The notes under the pieces: generated by a model | What the model was told of the DNA's origin: nothing | Database searches by the model: none | Seen by the model: the letters and a program-made list of their open reading frames with translations, nothing else | In this document: in pieces, positions 18,227 to 28,400 of the stretch | Position numbering within the stretch: position 1 is the first letter of the stretch | How the letters are laid out: each line of letters starts with the position of its first letter | Position numbers and translations under genes: made by a program | Assembly (NCBI RefSeq): GCF_030159955.1 | Contig: NZ_BSNK01000002.1 | Location: 1,426,001-1,490,000, forward strand | DNA: 64,000 bases | Source: Algimonas ampicilliniresistens | Lineage (GTDB): Bacteria > Pseudomonadota > Alphaproteobacteria > Caulobacterales > Maricaulaceae | Reading direction: 5' to 3'

Positions 18227-19345
18227 ATGGCTCTAGTTCTCAACGAAGATGAAGTGATGCTCCGCGATACGGCGGAAGGCTTCTTTGCTGATAAGGCGTC
18301 TGTAAAGGCCCTGCGAAAACTCCGTGATGAGCGGGACGAAACCGGTTTTGACCGGGCGCTATGGTCCGAAATGGCCGATATGGGCTTTGCGGGCATTGCC
18401 ATTGGCGAAGATCATGGCGGGGTTGATATGGGCTTTCAAGCGGCAGGCTTGCTGGCGGAACAAATGGGCCGCAATCTGACGGCGTCGCCCTTTCTATCAA
18501 CGGCCATTCTTGCCGCGACGGTGCTGCGCGAAGCGGGCTCCGATGACCAAAAGAATACATGGCTGCCGAAGATCGCGTCCGGCGAAACGGTCATGGCGGT
18601 CGCCTTGGATGAAGGCCCAAAGCACAATCCGGCGGGCATCGAAACGACGGCGGAAAAATCCGGTAATGGCTTCCGGCTTAACGGCTCTAAAGCGATGGTC
18701 GTGGACGGTCACGCGGCTGATCAACTGATTGTCGCCGCCAAGACGGATGACGGTCTGGCGTTCTTCCTCGTGGACCCCAAGGCCAAGGGCGTCGAGATTG
18801 AACGGACGATCATGGTCGACGCGCATAATTCCGCGCGGATTGATCTCGATAATGTCGAGGTGGATGGCGATGCGCTGATCGGCGACAGCAATGCCGAAGC
18901 TGCACTGCACAAAATGTTGGCGGCGGGTCGAGGTATTGTCGCTGCCGAACTGCTCGGCGCGGGCGGTGAAGCGTTTCGCTCCACGGTCGAATACATCAAA
19001 GAGCGCAAGCAATTTGGCGTCGCGGTTGGTAGCTTCCAAGCATTGCAGCATCGGTCTAGTCATCTTTATTCTGAACTGGAAATTGCGCGTTCTGCCGTTC
19101 TGGGCGCGCTGACGGCGCTTGATGCCGGTGATCCTAAAGCCGACCGTTATTGTTCCATGGCGAAGTCCAAACTTGGCGATGTGGCTAAACTCGCCGCGCT
19201 TGAAGGTGTGCAAATGCATGGCGGTGTCGGCATGACGGACGAATATGATATTGGCCTGTTCCTTAAGCGCATTCGTGTGTTGCAGGAATTGCTCGGCGAC
19301 GCAGCCTATCACCAGAATGAACATGCCAAGGCGCATTCATTCTAA
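18227..19345 (+). CDS. Acyl-CoA dehydrogenase (second of four)
   Basis: 372 residues, acyl-CoA dehydrogenase fold, but the mid-domain motif is less canonical: VALDEGPKHNPAGIETTAEKSG replaces the usual QxxTEPxxGSD stretch. The C-terminal domain keeps AAELLGAGGEAFRSTVEYIKERKQFG and VQMHGGVGMTDEYDIGLFLKR. Such partner subunits form heteromers with a canonical dehydrogenase and often supply the other half of the FAD site. It follows the first dehydrogenase by 71 bp, with an inverted repeat GGCGCGCTCACGAGCGCGCC in the gap. Pairing is inferred from gene order. Confidence 0.88.
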   Translation: MALVLNEDEVMLRDTAEGFFADKASVKALRKLRDERDETGFDRALWSEMADMGFAGIAIGEDHGGVDMGFQAAGLLAEQMGRNLTASPFLSTAILAATVLREAGSDDQKNTWLPKIASGETVMAVALDEGPKHNPAGIETTAEKSGNGFRLNGSKAMVVDGHAADQLIVAAKTDDGLAFFLVDPKAKGVEIERTIMVDAHNSARIDLDNVEVDGDALIGDSNAEAALHKMLAAGRGIVAAELLGAGGEAFRSTVEYIKERKQFGVAVGSFQALQHRSSHLYSELEIARSAVLGALTALDAGDPKADRYCSMAKSKLGDVAKLAALEGVQMHGGVGMTDEYDIGLFLKRIRVLQELLGDAAYHQNEHAKAHSF

Positions 19346-19372
19346 GAAAAACAACAAAGAGGGAGAGTGACA

Positions 19373-19831
19373 ATGCCAGCTATCAAAGCAGATGAAATCG
19401 CGGGACGCGTCGGTGAGGCGATGGGAACATCGGAATGGATCGAAGTCGATCAGGAGCGGATCAACCAATTCGCCGAATGTACTGGCGATCACCAATTCAT
19501 TCACGTCAATCCTGACATGGCGAAGATGACGCCGTTCGGCACGACGATTGCGCATGGTTTTCTTACCCTCTCGCTGATCCCGAAGATGAGCTATGGCGAC
19601 GCCGCCGCATCCATCGCCGGTGCGCGCATGGGCGTGAATTACGGTCTCAACAAGCTGCGCTTCATCGCGCCGGTCAAGAACGGTAAAAAGGTTCGCGGTC
19701 ATTTCAAACTGACGGGCTATGAAGAAAAATCGCCGGGTCAGCACTTGCTGACGCAGGAGGTCACAGTCGAGATTGAAGGCGAAGATAAGCCGGCCTTGGT
19801 CGCCGAAACCCTGACTCTTCTGTTTACCTAG
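19373..19831 (+). CDS. MaoC-like enoyl-CoA hydratase
   Basis: About 152 residues with a hot-dog fold. The hydratase-2 signature is visible as INQFAECTGDHQFIHVNPDMA (Asp and His of the catalytic dyad) and FGTTIAHGFLTLSLIPKM. It adds water to trans-2-enoyl-CoA to give (3R)-hydroxyacyl-CoA, fitting the SDR encoded upstream. The ATG at 19373 is preferred over the in-frame GTG at 19367 because GGGAG lies 7 bp before it. It sits between the two acyl-CoA dehydrogenase pairs. Confidence 0.9.
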   Translation: MPAIKADEIAGRVGEAMGTSEWIEVDQERINQFAECTGDHQFIHVNPDMAKMTPFGTTIAHGFLTLSLIPKMSYGDAAASIAGARMGVNYGLNKLRFIAPVKNGKKVRGHFKLTGYEEKSPGQHLLTQEVTVEIEGEDKPALVAETLTLLFT

Positions 19832-19837
19832 ACCCCC

Positions 19838-21049
19838 ATGATAAGCGTCGAGGAATTTACCCAACAGGCCGACGCTTGGTTCGCGGAGCATACGCCCCGC
19901 GACGTGCCGTTCATGTTGCCGCTGACTTTTATGGAGGTCGGCACGGATGAGCAGTTCGAGTTTCTGCGCGCGTGGCAAAATAAGGTCTACACTGCAGGCT
20001 ATCTCGGTGCGCATTGGCCCAAGGATTATGGCGGTGGCGGGCTGACCCAAGCGCATCAGGACGCGGCGACCCGCGTGATGCGTAAATACAACGTGCCAAT
20101 CATGCTCAACGCGATTGGCATTGGTTGGGCTGGGCCGCTCATCCTCGATACGGGTACGGAGGAAGAAAAGCGGAAATATCTACCCGGCATCCTCTCGGCA
20201 GATGATATTTGGTGCCAAGGCTTCTCCGAACCGGATAACGGCTCCGATCTCGGAAATGCGCAGCTTAAGGCGGTCCGTGCCACTAATTCCCAAGGTGAGG
20301 ACGAGTATGTCCTCAACGGCTCCAAAATCTGGACGACGCAGGGCAATTACGCGAAATATATGATCCTGCTGGCGCGGACGAATTTCGACGCGCCGAACAA
20401 ATATGCGGGCTTGTCCTTCTTCCTCGCGCCAATGCGTATTCCGGGCGTTGAAACCACGAAAATTCGCAAGCTGACTGGCGAGTTTGGCTTCACGCAGACT
20501 TTCTTTACCGACGCGCATATCCCGGCGGACACGCTGATGGGCGAAGAGGGCGACGGCTGGAAAGTCGCGATGCGGACGCTAGAGTATGAGCGCGGCGCAC
20601 GCGGCGGACAGGCTGGCGGTTATACGATGAGCCAGACGGATCCACTCGAAGTTCTTGGCCTCGCCAAGCGGGCGATCCGAAACGGGAAGCCTGCCTTAGA
20701 AGACCCCGTCATGCGCGACCGGATGGTGCAACACATTATCGACGCGCAAGCGATGATGGCGAACCGTGAACGCGCGAAAATCTCGCCGCTTGTCAGCGAA
20801 AAACCCTTTGCTTTGCCGCTACTCAGCAAACTGCAATTCACGGAATATGCGCGTGAAACCGGGGAACTGGCGCTAGACCTCGAAGGGGCGCAGGCTGGCT
20901 ACTATGTCGGCGAAGAGAATAGTCGCGAAGACGGGTATTGGCAGCGATCTTATCTGAACGCCTTCTCCGCCACGATTGGCGGCGGCACTTCGCAAATCCA
21001 ACGCAATATCGTCGGGGAGCACGTCCTCGGTCTCCCTAAGTCCAAATAG
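19838..21049 (+). CDS. Acyl-CoA dehydrogenase (third of four)
   Basis: 403 residues with canonical acyl-CoA dehydrogenase motifs: HWPKDYGGGGLT near 47, WCQGFSEPDNGSDLGNAQLKA near 127, YVLNGSKIWTTQGNYAKYMI, FTDAHIPADTLMGEEGDGWKVAM, and C-terminal GGGTSQIQRNIVGEHVLGLP. It follows the MaoC gene by 6 bp and precedes another dehydrogenase by 12 bp, so a second heteromeric pair is likely. Substrate unknown. Confidence 0.9.
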   Translation: MISVEEFTQQADAWFAEHTPRDVPFMLPLTFMEVGTDEQFEFLRAWQNKVYTAGYLGAHWPKDYGGGGLTQAHQDAATRVMRKYNVPIMLNAIGIGWAGPLILDTGTEEEKRKYLPGILSADDIWCQGFSEPDNGSDLGNAQLKAVRATNSQGEDEYVLNGSKIWTTQGNYAKYMILLARTNFDAPNKYAGLSFFLAPMRIPGVETTKIRKLTGEFGFTQTFFTDAHIPADTLMGEEGDGWKVAMRTLEYERGARGGQAGGYTMSQTDPLEVLGLAKRAIRNGKPALEDPVMRDRMVQHIIDAQAMMANRERAKISPLVSEKPFALPLLSKLQFTEYARETGELALDLEGAQAGYYVGEENSREDGYWQRSYLNAFSATIGGGTSQIQRNIVGEHVLGLPKSK

Positions 21050-21061
21050 GGCGAAGAGCTA

Positions 21062-22135
21062 ATGACTCGTCACCTCGCTAGAATTGCCCTGACCGAGATG
21101 CAGGCTGAACTGCGCGATCAGGCGATGCGCTTCTGCGCCGATAAGAGCCCGATTTCGCGCGTGCGCGCGCTCATCCAAGACGAACACGGGTTTGATCTTG
21201 CCGTCTGGACAGAAATGGCGGAGCTGGGCTGGATGGGTATCGCGATCCCGGAAGCGCAGGGCGGACTCGGTTTGGAATTGGCCGATTTGGTTCCGGTCGC
21301 TGAAGCGATGGGCAAACATTTGATGAGTTCGCCTTTCCTATCCACAAACCTAGCAGCGCAGGCTATCCTGACAGGCGGTACAGATGCGCAGAAGGCCGAG
21401 TGGTTATCCAAACTGGCCTCGGGCACGATCGCAACAGTCGCTCTGTTTGAGCCCAGCGGCGCGTGGGATCTGGATGCGGTGGAGGGCAAGACCAAAACTT
21501 TCGCGATGGATTTAGGCGCTGCAGAGATCGTCATCACGACGGTCCGTCATGAGGGCGAAACACGATTGGCGCTCATCCCGCGCAAGCGGATCGAGGCGCG
21601 GCGCGAAACCATCATTGATGAAACCAAGCGAAGCTACGCATTCGACGTGCCGAGGTTTGACGATAGTGATCTGATGCCCGCGGACCTGACCGTGGCAACG
21701 CTGGAACGCATCGAACTGGTCGCGAACTTGTTACAAGCGGCAGAACTGTCTGGCGCTGCAGCAGCCTGTGTCGACTATACGGTCGATTATCTGAAAACCC
21801 GCAAACAGTTCGGCAAATTGATCGGCGCCTATCAAGCGCTCAAACACCCCACGGTCGACGCCTTTCTGGATGCAGAGAATGCGCGGTCGCTACTTTATGC
21901 GGCGGCGACCCATTGCGAGAAGCAGGGTGACGGCGAGATTGCGGTGCGTATGGCCAATGCCAAGGCGGAAGGCGCACTATCTTACGCCGCAGACCGCTCA
22001 ATCCAATTCCATGGCGGGTTCGGTTTCACCTATGATTGTGACGCGCAGCTTTATCGCCGCAAGGCGATGTTCGCTGCCTCACAATTCGGAGATGCCGCCT
22101 TCCACAGAGCGCGCCTGGCTGAGTTGCTTCTGTAG
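21062..22135 (+). CDS. Acyl-CoA dehydrogenase (fourth of four)
   Basis: 357 residues. The N-terminal domain reads WTEMAELGWMGIAIPEAQGGLGLELADLVPVAEAMG and the C-terminal domain YTVDYLKTRKQFGKLIGAYQALKHP with IQFHGGFGFTYDCDAQLYRRK. Like the second dehydrogenase it lacks the canonical central motif (VALFEPSGAWDLDAV instead), the usual state of the partner subunit in heteromeric enzymes. Its last 57 bp overlap the 3' end of the convergent transporter gene, an unusually long antisense overlap. Confidence 0.88.
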   Translation: MTRHLARIALTEMQAELRDQAMRFCADKSPISRVRALIQDEHGFDLAVWTEMAELGWMGIAIPEAQGGLGLELADLVPVAEAMGKHLMSSPFLSTNLAAQAILTGGTDAQKAEWLSKLASGTIATVALFEPSGAWDLDAVEGKTKTFAMDLGAAEIVITTVRHEGETRLALIPRKRIEARRETIIDETKRSYAFDVPRFDDSDLMPADLTVATLERIELVANLLQAAELSGAAAACVDYTVDYLKTRKQFGKLIGAYQALKHPTVDAFLDAENARSLLYAAATHCEKQGDGEIAVRMANAKAEGALSYAADRSIQFHGGFGFTYDCDAQLYRRKAMFAASQFGDAAFHRARLAELLL

Positions 22136-23527
22136 GTCGGCATGGCGGGTCCGCGTCATGGCGTAACGGCGGTATGACGCCCAAGCCAATGTCGCCAATC
22201 CCAGATTGATCGCAATGGAATAGACGGCCAACATACGGGTGGTTTCATTGCCAACTTCGCTGGGCAATGCGGCATCAGGCAAATCAATTAAGGTCAAGCC
22301 GAGCGTTGCCATGACGAGGCCAATCGCAAAAGCGAGTTTGTTCGCAAAGGTGAAGGACGCGAATAAAAGCGCCTCGCGCTTACGGCCCGTCTTAAAAGTC
22401 ACGAGATCTGAGACATCCGCCATCATGGAATAGGATAGGATCAAAGCGCCGACCATTCCCGCATATCCGGTCCCGCTGGTGATCGCGACGAGCCAGAGCA
22501 AAGCGTCAGAGCCGAGCGGCGGCGTCAGTCCTAATAGGTAGAGCGCAAAAGGAAGCGAAAAGGATAGGCCGAAAGTCCATGTCAGCCACAGTACGGCGAT
22601 CCGTTTGTCTTTCCGGCGTGACAGCCAACCCGCAAAAATCGCAGCCGGAATGATGACGGCAAAGGGAACAAGCGAGGCGATGAGCTTTTGCACCTGATCG
22701 AAGCGCCAGACATAGACGCTCACATAGATCGAGAGTTGGCTGATCGAGGAATAGAGAGCGACTAGAAGTGAAAATCCAATCGTGAGCGTTCGGAACTCGG
22801 CGTAACGGAACGCTTTTGCGATATTGCTAAAGGCGTGATGCCATGGTGGGCCGGGGCTCCAGTCGCGAGGCTGGGTCGCGGGTAAGCGGTTCCACGTGCC
22901 CGCCGTCATCACCAAGGCCCCAATGATGCCGATAAGGCCGAGTGTCAGGGCCAGTGGCGCATAGCCTAGCTCGAACAACATGCCATCCTCAAGCCCGGCT
23001 CGATCTGGCAGGAAGACCAGAAATCCAAGTACGAAGACCAGTAAATTGAAGAGGTTCTCGAAAATCGTTCGCAGGCCGACAATCGAGGTTCGTTCGTCAT
23101 ATTGGCTGCTCATATCGGCGGCGAGGGCGAAGTAGGGGACGGTGTAACCGGTGATCATCACCCGCGTGCCGATCATGAATCCCGCCATCCAGAAGAACAA
23201 CGCCGTCTCACTCATCCCGTCTGGTGGGCTGAACAATAATGTCAGAGCCAGTGCGGTTGGCACGCTCGAAATTAGGATCCACCCATGCCGTCGACCCCAC
23301 CGTCTGGACCGCGTATTATCGCTGATCTGGCCCATGACCGGATCGGATATGGCGTCAATCACAATGGCTAGGAATGTCGCTGCCATGACCTGCCATTCCG
23401 GCAGACCTAAAACATTGGCGAAGTAGAACAGAAAGAAGAAGTGGAAGAGCATGTTCTTCGCACTGATGAGGCCATGTCCGGCCCCATAGGAAACCCGGTT
23501 GAGTGTGCTGGTGTCGCGGGTTTTCAC
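22079..23527 (-). CDS. GPH-family MFS transporter
   Basis: A 482-residue inner-membrane protein with about 12 transmembrane segments. The N-terminal signature YGAGHGLISAKNMLFHFFFLFYFANVLGL and DAISDPVMGQISDNTRSRRWGRRHGWI identify the glycoside-pentoside-hexuronide (MelB-type, MFS_2) family, which usually carries sugars or other small organics with Na+ or H+. Its place next to acyl-CoA genes leaves the substrate open. The 3' end is convergent with and overlaps the fourth acyl-CoA dehydrogenase by 57 bp. Confidence 0.88.
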   Translation of the reverse strand: MKTRDTSTLNRVSYGAGHGLISAKNMLFHFFFLFYFANVLGLPEWQVMAATFLAIVIDAISDPVMGQISDNTRSRRWGRRHGWILISSVPTALALTLLFSPPDGMSETALFFWMAGFMIGTRVMITGYTVPYFALAADMSSQYDERTSIVGLRTIFENLFNLLVFVLGFLVFLPDRAGLEDGMLFELGYAPLALTLGLIGIIGALVMTAGTWNRLPATQPRDWSPGPPWHHAFSNIAKAFRYAEFRTLTIGFSLLVALYSSISQLSIYVSVYVWRFDQVQKLIASLVPFAVIIPAAIFAGWLSRRKDKRIAVLWLTWTFGLSFSLPFALYLLGLTPPLGSDALLWLVAITSGTGYAGMVGALILSYSMMADVSDLVTFKTGRKREALLFASFTFANKLAFAIGLVMATLGLTLIDLPDAALPSEVGNETTRMLAVYSIAINLGLATLAWASYRRYAMTRTRHADLQKQLSQARSVEGGISEL

Positions 23528-23639
23528 CCGCTGTTCATGGCGGCCTGCTCATAGCCTGTCTACCCTTTGACAACCATTGGGAACTCACCGTGCTTAAATG
23601 CATTTAATTCCTATCGGGGTAGGGATACGAACGGCCTTC

Positions 23640-25412
23640 ATGCGCATTCTCATTGCCATTTTTAGCTGCTTGGTTGTCTGGTCTCTGCCAGCGATTGCGT
23701 CTGCCTATCCCGCCGAAATCATCTATGAGGGCGACCTGCCGGAAGAGATCCGTGAGCAAATTATTGATCGGATGCCGGAAGAGCCGGACGCAGAAAGTCC
23801 TTTGCACGCTCGGCGGCAAGCGCGTCGCGTCAAAACCCTTATTGAGGGGGTCCTGAACGCCTATGGCTATTTTGACCCGACGGTCGAGATAGCGGTCGTT
23901 GGTCTCGGAGGGGAGGCGCGACCGCAATTGACTGTGACCCCTGGCGTTCAATTCGCCGTGCGTCGCTTGGTCATCCGCTATAATGGCGAAGCGCCGCGCG
24001 AAGTCGATCAAGACGCCGCGCGTATGTCGATCAGTCTGCAACCCGGTATGCCAGCTATTTCGGCTGAAGTGCTTGATCAGGAACGTCAAATTGGCGCGAA
24101 ATTGCGCGGCATCGGTTACCCTTACGCAGAAGTTACAGAGCGCGAGGTCATCGGTGACCGTGAAGGAAAGACAATCAGTGTGCGTTACACGGTCAAAGCG
24201 GGTCCACGCGTCCGACTGGGTGACGTCAAAATTCCCGATGGGCTGCGGACCAAAGACGGCTATATTATGCGGATTAATCCGCTGGAAGTAGGGCAGCTCT
24301 ACGATCCAGCCGAATTAGCGCTCTATAATTCTCGGCTTGCAGAAACGCGTTTATTCCAGAACTCATTGGCAAAATTGACGGACGAACCGATCAGCACAGA
24401 CCCCGACGGGACAGAAGTGCGGGATGTTCAACTGATCCTGAGTGAACGCAAACGCAATACGCTGACGCTCGGGGCCGGCTTCGATACGTCCGAAGGCTTT
24501 GGTGTCGATGCCGAGCTCCTACGGCGCAACCTGACCGGCCGTGGCGATTTACTGATTAGTACGGCCCGGCTGGCCGAGCGCGAATATGGACTCGATTTGG
24601 TTTGGCGACGTCCCAACCAGCTTGGCTATGGCGAAGGTCTGAGCCTTTTTGCCTCCGCATTCGACGAAAATACGGATGCATTTGATCAGCAGACCGGCAA
24701 AATCGGGGCTGGGGTAGAAGTTATCAAAGGACCCGTCTTTCAATATAGTTATGGGGCTGAAGCGCGCTACATCCGCCAGTCTGGAGAGAGCGTGCGCCGT
24801 GACTTTCAGGTGCTCGCATTGAACGGCTCCGCCCGACTCGACCATGCGGACTCTCTGCTCGACCCGCGCAAAGGTTGGCGGGCTGAAGCCAGTATAAAGC
24901 CGACCTATGCTTTCTCGCCGGACGGACCTGATACGCCTTATGTGCGGGGTCAGATTCAGGGCCGTTACTATTTACCGCTGTCACCAGAGGGCCGATTCGT
25001 AGCAGCCGGTCGCGTTCGGTTGGGAACGCTGCTCGGTGCAGAAGCCGTCAATGTCCCGGGTGATGATCGTTTCTTTGCGGGCGGCGGGGGGTCTGTCCGC
25101 GGCTATGCCTTTCAGGCGATTGGGCCATTTGATGCCAACAATGTCCCGCTCGGAGGCCGTAGCTTGGCTGAAGCCAGCTTTGAAGGCCGCGCGCGCATTA
25201 CGGATACGATTGGGGCGGTTGCATTTGTTGATGTCGGGAATGTGTCGGACACCCAATATCCCTCTTTCGATAATTTACGCGCCGGGGTCGGGGTTGGGGT
25301 GCGCTATATGACACCTGCAGGCCCGCTCCGCTTGGACGTCGCTACGCCGCTCAATCCGTCTGAACGGGATGAAGCCATCCAAGTCTATATCTCTATCGGA
25401 CAAGCATTTTGA
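23640..25412 (+). CDS. tamA: TamA, outer-membrane translocation and assembly module
   Basis: 590 residues from the ATG at 23640, giving signal peptide MRILIAIFSCLVVWSLPAIASA; an earlier in-frame ATG at 23598 precedes it. Three POTRA-like domains occupy about residues 25-260 (for example PGVQFAVRRLVIRYNGEAP), followed by a 16-strand Omp85 barrel with VRGYAFQAIGP, which is the lid-lock (V-R-G-Y/F) motif, and a final beta strand IQVYISIGQAF. TamA works with TamB in outer-membrane protein insertion and lipid transport. The stop overlaps the tamB start by 1 bp (TGATG), so translation is coupled. Confidence 0.92.
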   Translation: MRILIAIFSCLVVWSLPAIASAYPAEIIYEGDLPEEIREQIIDRMPEEPDAESPLHARRQARRVKTLIEGVLNAYGYFDPTVEIAVVGLGGEARPQLTVTPGVQFAVRRLVIRYNGEAPREVDQDAARMSISLQPGMPAISAEVLDQERQIGAKLRGIGYPYAEVTEREVIGDREGKTISVRYTVKAGPRVRLGDVKIPDGLRTKDGYIMRINPLEVGQLYDPAELALYNSRLAETRLFQNSLAKLTDEPISTDPDGTEVRDVQLILSERKRNTLTLGAGFDTSEGFGVDAELLRRNLTGRGDLLISTARLAEREYGLDLVWRRPNQLGYGEGLSLFASAFDENTDAFDQQTGKIGAGVEVIKGPVFQYSYGAEARYIRQSGESVRRDFQVLALNGSARLDHADSLLDPRKGWRAEASIKPTYAFSPDGPDTPYVRGQIQGRYYLPLSPEGRFVAAGRVRLGTLLGAEAVNVPGDDRFFAGGGGSVRGYAFQAIGPFDANNVPLGGRSLAEASFEGRARITDTIGAVAFVDVGNVSDTQYPSFDNLRAGVGVGVRYMTPAGPLRLDVATPLNPSERDEAIQVYISIGQAF

Positions 25413-28400
25413 TGTCCGGGGCTGTGAAAAACCCTTGGGCCAAACGGATCGGCTTAATCCTTCTGGGGTTGATCGGACTGGCCTTACTGGCTGTGATCGG
25501 GGTCCGCGTTTGGATCGGTAGCAGCGCAGGTCAAGCTTTCGTCGAAGCCACGATCGAAGATTTGGACATTGCCGGACAGCGCATTGAGATTGATGGTCTA
25601 CACGGCTCCGTATTGGGGCAGTTCAAGGTGGACAGGATTGAGCTTACAGGTCGAGACGGGGTCTGGCTGGTCGCCCGTAATGTTAGCGTTGATTGGAGCC
25701 CGAGCGCGCTCTTATCCAAGACGCTCGACGTCAATGCTGTTCAGGTAGCGGACCTCGATATTTTGCACCGTCCGATCTTTGTGCCGAGCGGGTCCAATGG
25801 CGAAAAGCGTATTGAGACGTTCCATGTCGATGGCATTGAATTGCCGGACATATTCGTCGAAGAGCCGATTGTCGGGCAGGCGATCCAGATGTCAGCCTCT
25901 GGCGATCTACGCCACGGACCGGATGGTGGCGATGCCGTACTGTCGGCTCGCTCCGATCAAGACGATAGTATTGAGGCCGACCTGGCGTGGTCACCGGATT
26001 TAGTGCTGAGCGGCGAGGCCGATATTGACGGCGCACCCGGCGGTCTGGTCGCGGGCTTGCTACGCTTAGATCCGGGTCAGCGGATTACAGCGGATGTGAC
26101 GACGAAGGATGAGCAAACACAGCTCGCCGCCCAAATTGACAGCTCAGACTTTGCGGATATTTTAATCCAGCGCAGCCAGTCGCAAGTCTCAGTATCCGGT
26201 ACGCTGCAGCCCGACGAACTTCCGGTTCTGGCCCGGCTTTCGGATATACTGGGCGGCGAAACCAAGATTGAAGCGACGTTGCCGCTTGATCAGGGCGTCC
26301 GCGCCACAGTCGCTATCCGGTCGCCTTTGGTGACACTCGACGCAAGCGGGACGCAGCAAAACGATGTCATTGTCATTGATAAACTCACAATGGCTGCCCG
26401 CGACCCGCTCCGGTCGTTCAATTTGGAGGATATGAGTATCGGGACGCTCACCGCGACCGGTCAGGCGAGGCTGGGTGAGATTTATAGCTTTGAGGGACAG
26501 GTTGACGGCCAGAACATTCGTTACAAGGATTACGCCGTCGATCGCTTGCATGGTCCGGCGACGCTGACATTGTCCGACAACAGACTCTTAGCGTTCGATA
26601 CGGCTCTGACCGGGCGTGCATCGACGACACAGGCGACCCGCGCCAATGGTGCGCGTGTGATCGCGACTGGACAAATCAATATTGAGACGCGGAATATTGC
26701 CCTGTCTCGGGCCGACATCGCCCTACCGGGACTCGGTTTTCAGGGGCGCGGTTCGATTGACTATGGCGAGGTGCGCAGCACCGAATTTTCAGGGCGCTAT
26801 GATGTCGATACAAAGCTGTTCCGCGATCGACCGCGTGCCAAGCTTTCCGGTCAGGCCACCCTTCGCTCGACGGCCGATGGCCCGGTTGCTGATGTCACGG
26901 GACGGGCTCGCAATATTACGGGCCTCGCCAGTGCGGTTGAGCCGCTCGTGCCGGACGGGTTCACCTATAAAGCGACGCTGCGTTTCCAGAACGGTGCGGT
27001 CATCGTGCCGCGTTTTACCGCGTCCAACACGCTGTTCGACGCCAAGGGTTCGGCGCGTTGGCGCGATGGACGGATCAAGGCGGATATTGACTATGACGTA
27101 GAGCGTTACGCGTTTGCCGCCGTGACCGCGACGGATGCGCAGGGTCGCGCGACCCTGTCCGGCCCGCCGAGCGAGATCAGCTTCGAGACGAGCGCGACAG
27201 TGGCGACGCTGGACGCGGGCGCTCTAAACATGACGGCGGTCGAGATTGACGCAGACGGGACTTATTCGGGGGGCGTGATCGCGATGCAGGGCGACCTTTC
27301 GGGCGATAGCGAACAGGGCCGGATCGGGACGAGCGGTCAGGTCGTGCTGGAAGACGGCGAGTGGAGTGTCAGCGAGCTGCAAGGGTCGCTGGGCGACCTG
27401 ATGACGACAGGCACGCTGTCGGGCATTGGCGGCGATATTGCCGCCTTGCGCGGGGATCTGATCGTGTCGGGAACCAGTCCGATTGTCCCCGCTGACGCGA
27501 TAGAGGCGAAAATCCTGCTCAGCGATGCGCAGGTGGATATTGATACGACCCTGACAGGCTTGAATGTGTGGCGCTTGGATCAGGCCAATGTCCGGTTGCT
27601 CGCTAAAGGGCCGCGCGACGCTGTCGCCTTTGATGTGGATGCTGAAGGCCGAACCACAGTGCGGGATGTTGAGCGCCCGCTAACCCTTACAACGAACGGC
27701 GTGGCTGACCTCAGAACAGACGCCCTCGCCACACGCGGCGATTTCGACATTGCCATCGGCACGCTGACCTTGGCGGGCGAGGCGTCCGCGCGCCAGACAG
27801 AGCAGGGCTGGGCCGGTGCGCTCGACGCCGCCGGGCTGGGCGGCGAGATCAAAGCGGCGCTCGAACCGGACACTAATCAAGGACTGTCATTCGATCTGAA
27901 ATCCGTCTCGATTGCGCAAATCTTGCGGCTCTTGGCGCGCCCAGTCAGCGAAGGCACAATTTCTGGGAAAGGCCGCTTCACGCCTGTTGTAGACGGGATT
28001 GAAGGCTCCGCCATGTTCAGCCTTGATGATCTGCGCAGCCCGATCAGCAACGCCGTCCCGATCTCCGTCGTCACGCAGATAGAGCTGGTGGGCGAGCAGC
28101 TCACCGCCACGATGCGCGCGACCGAAGGCGGCCTTGACGGTCAAGCCGTGATCGAAGGCCCGCTCGACACGCTGCCCACCGCGCCGTTCTTGGTCTATCC
28201 GTTGACGACACCGCTGCAAGGTCGGGCTAACCTGCGCGGCGAAATCGGCCCGGTGGTTGAGCTCTTCTTACCGCCGCGTACGGATGTGGCCGGGCAAATC
28301 GATACGAATATCGAATTTACTGTTCCCGCCACGCCGATTGGATTGGCGGGACGGATCGCTCTGACGGAGGGCCGGTTTGAACAAGGCGTGCTCGGCCTCA

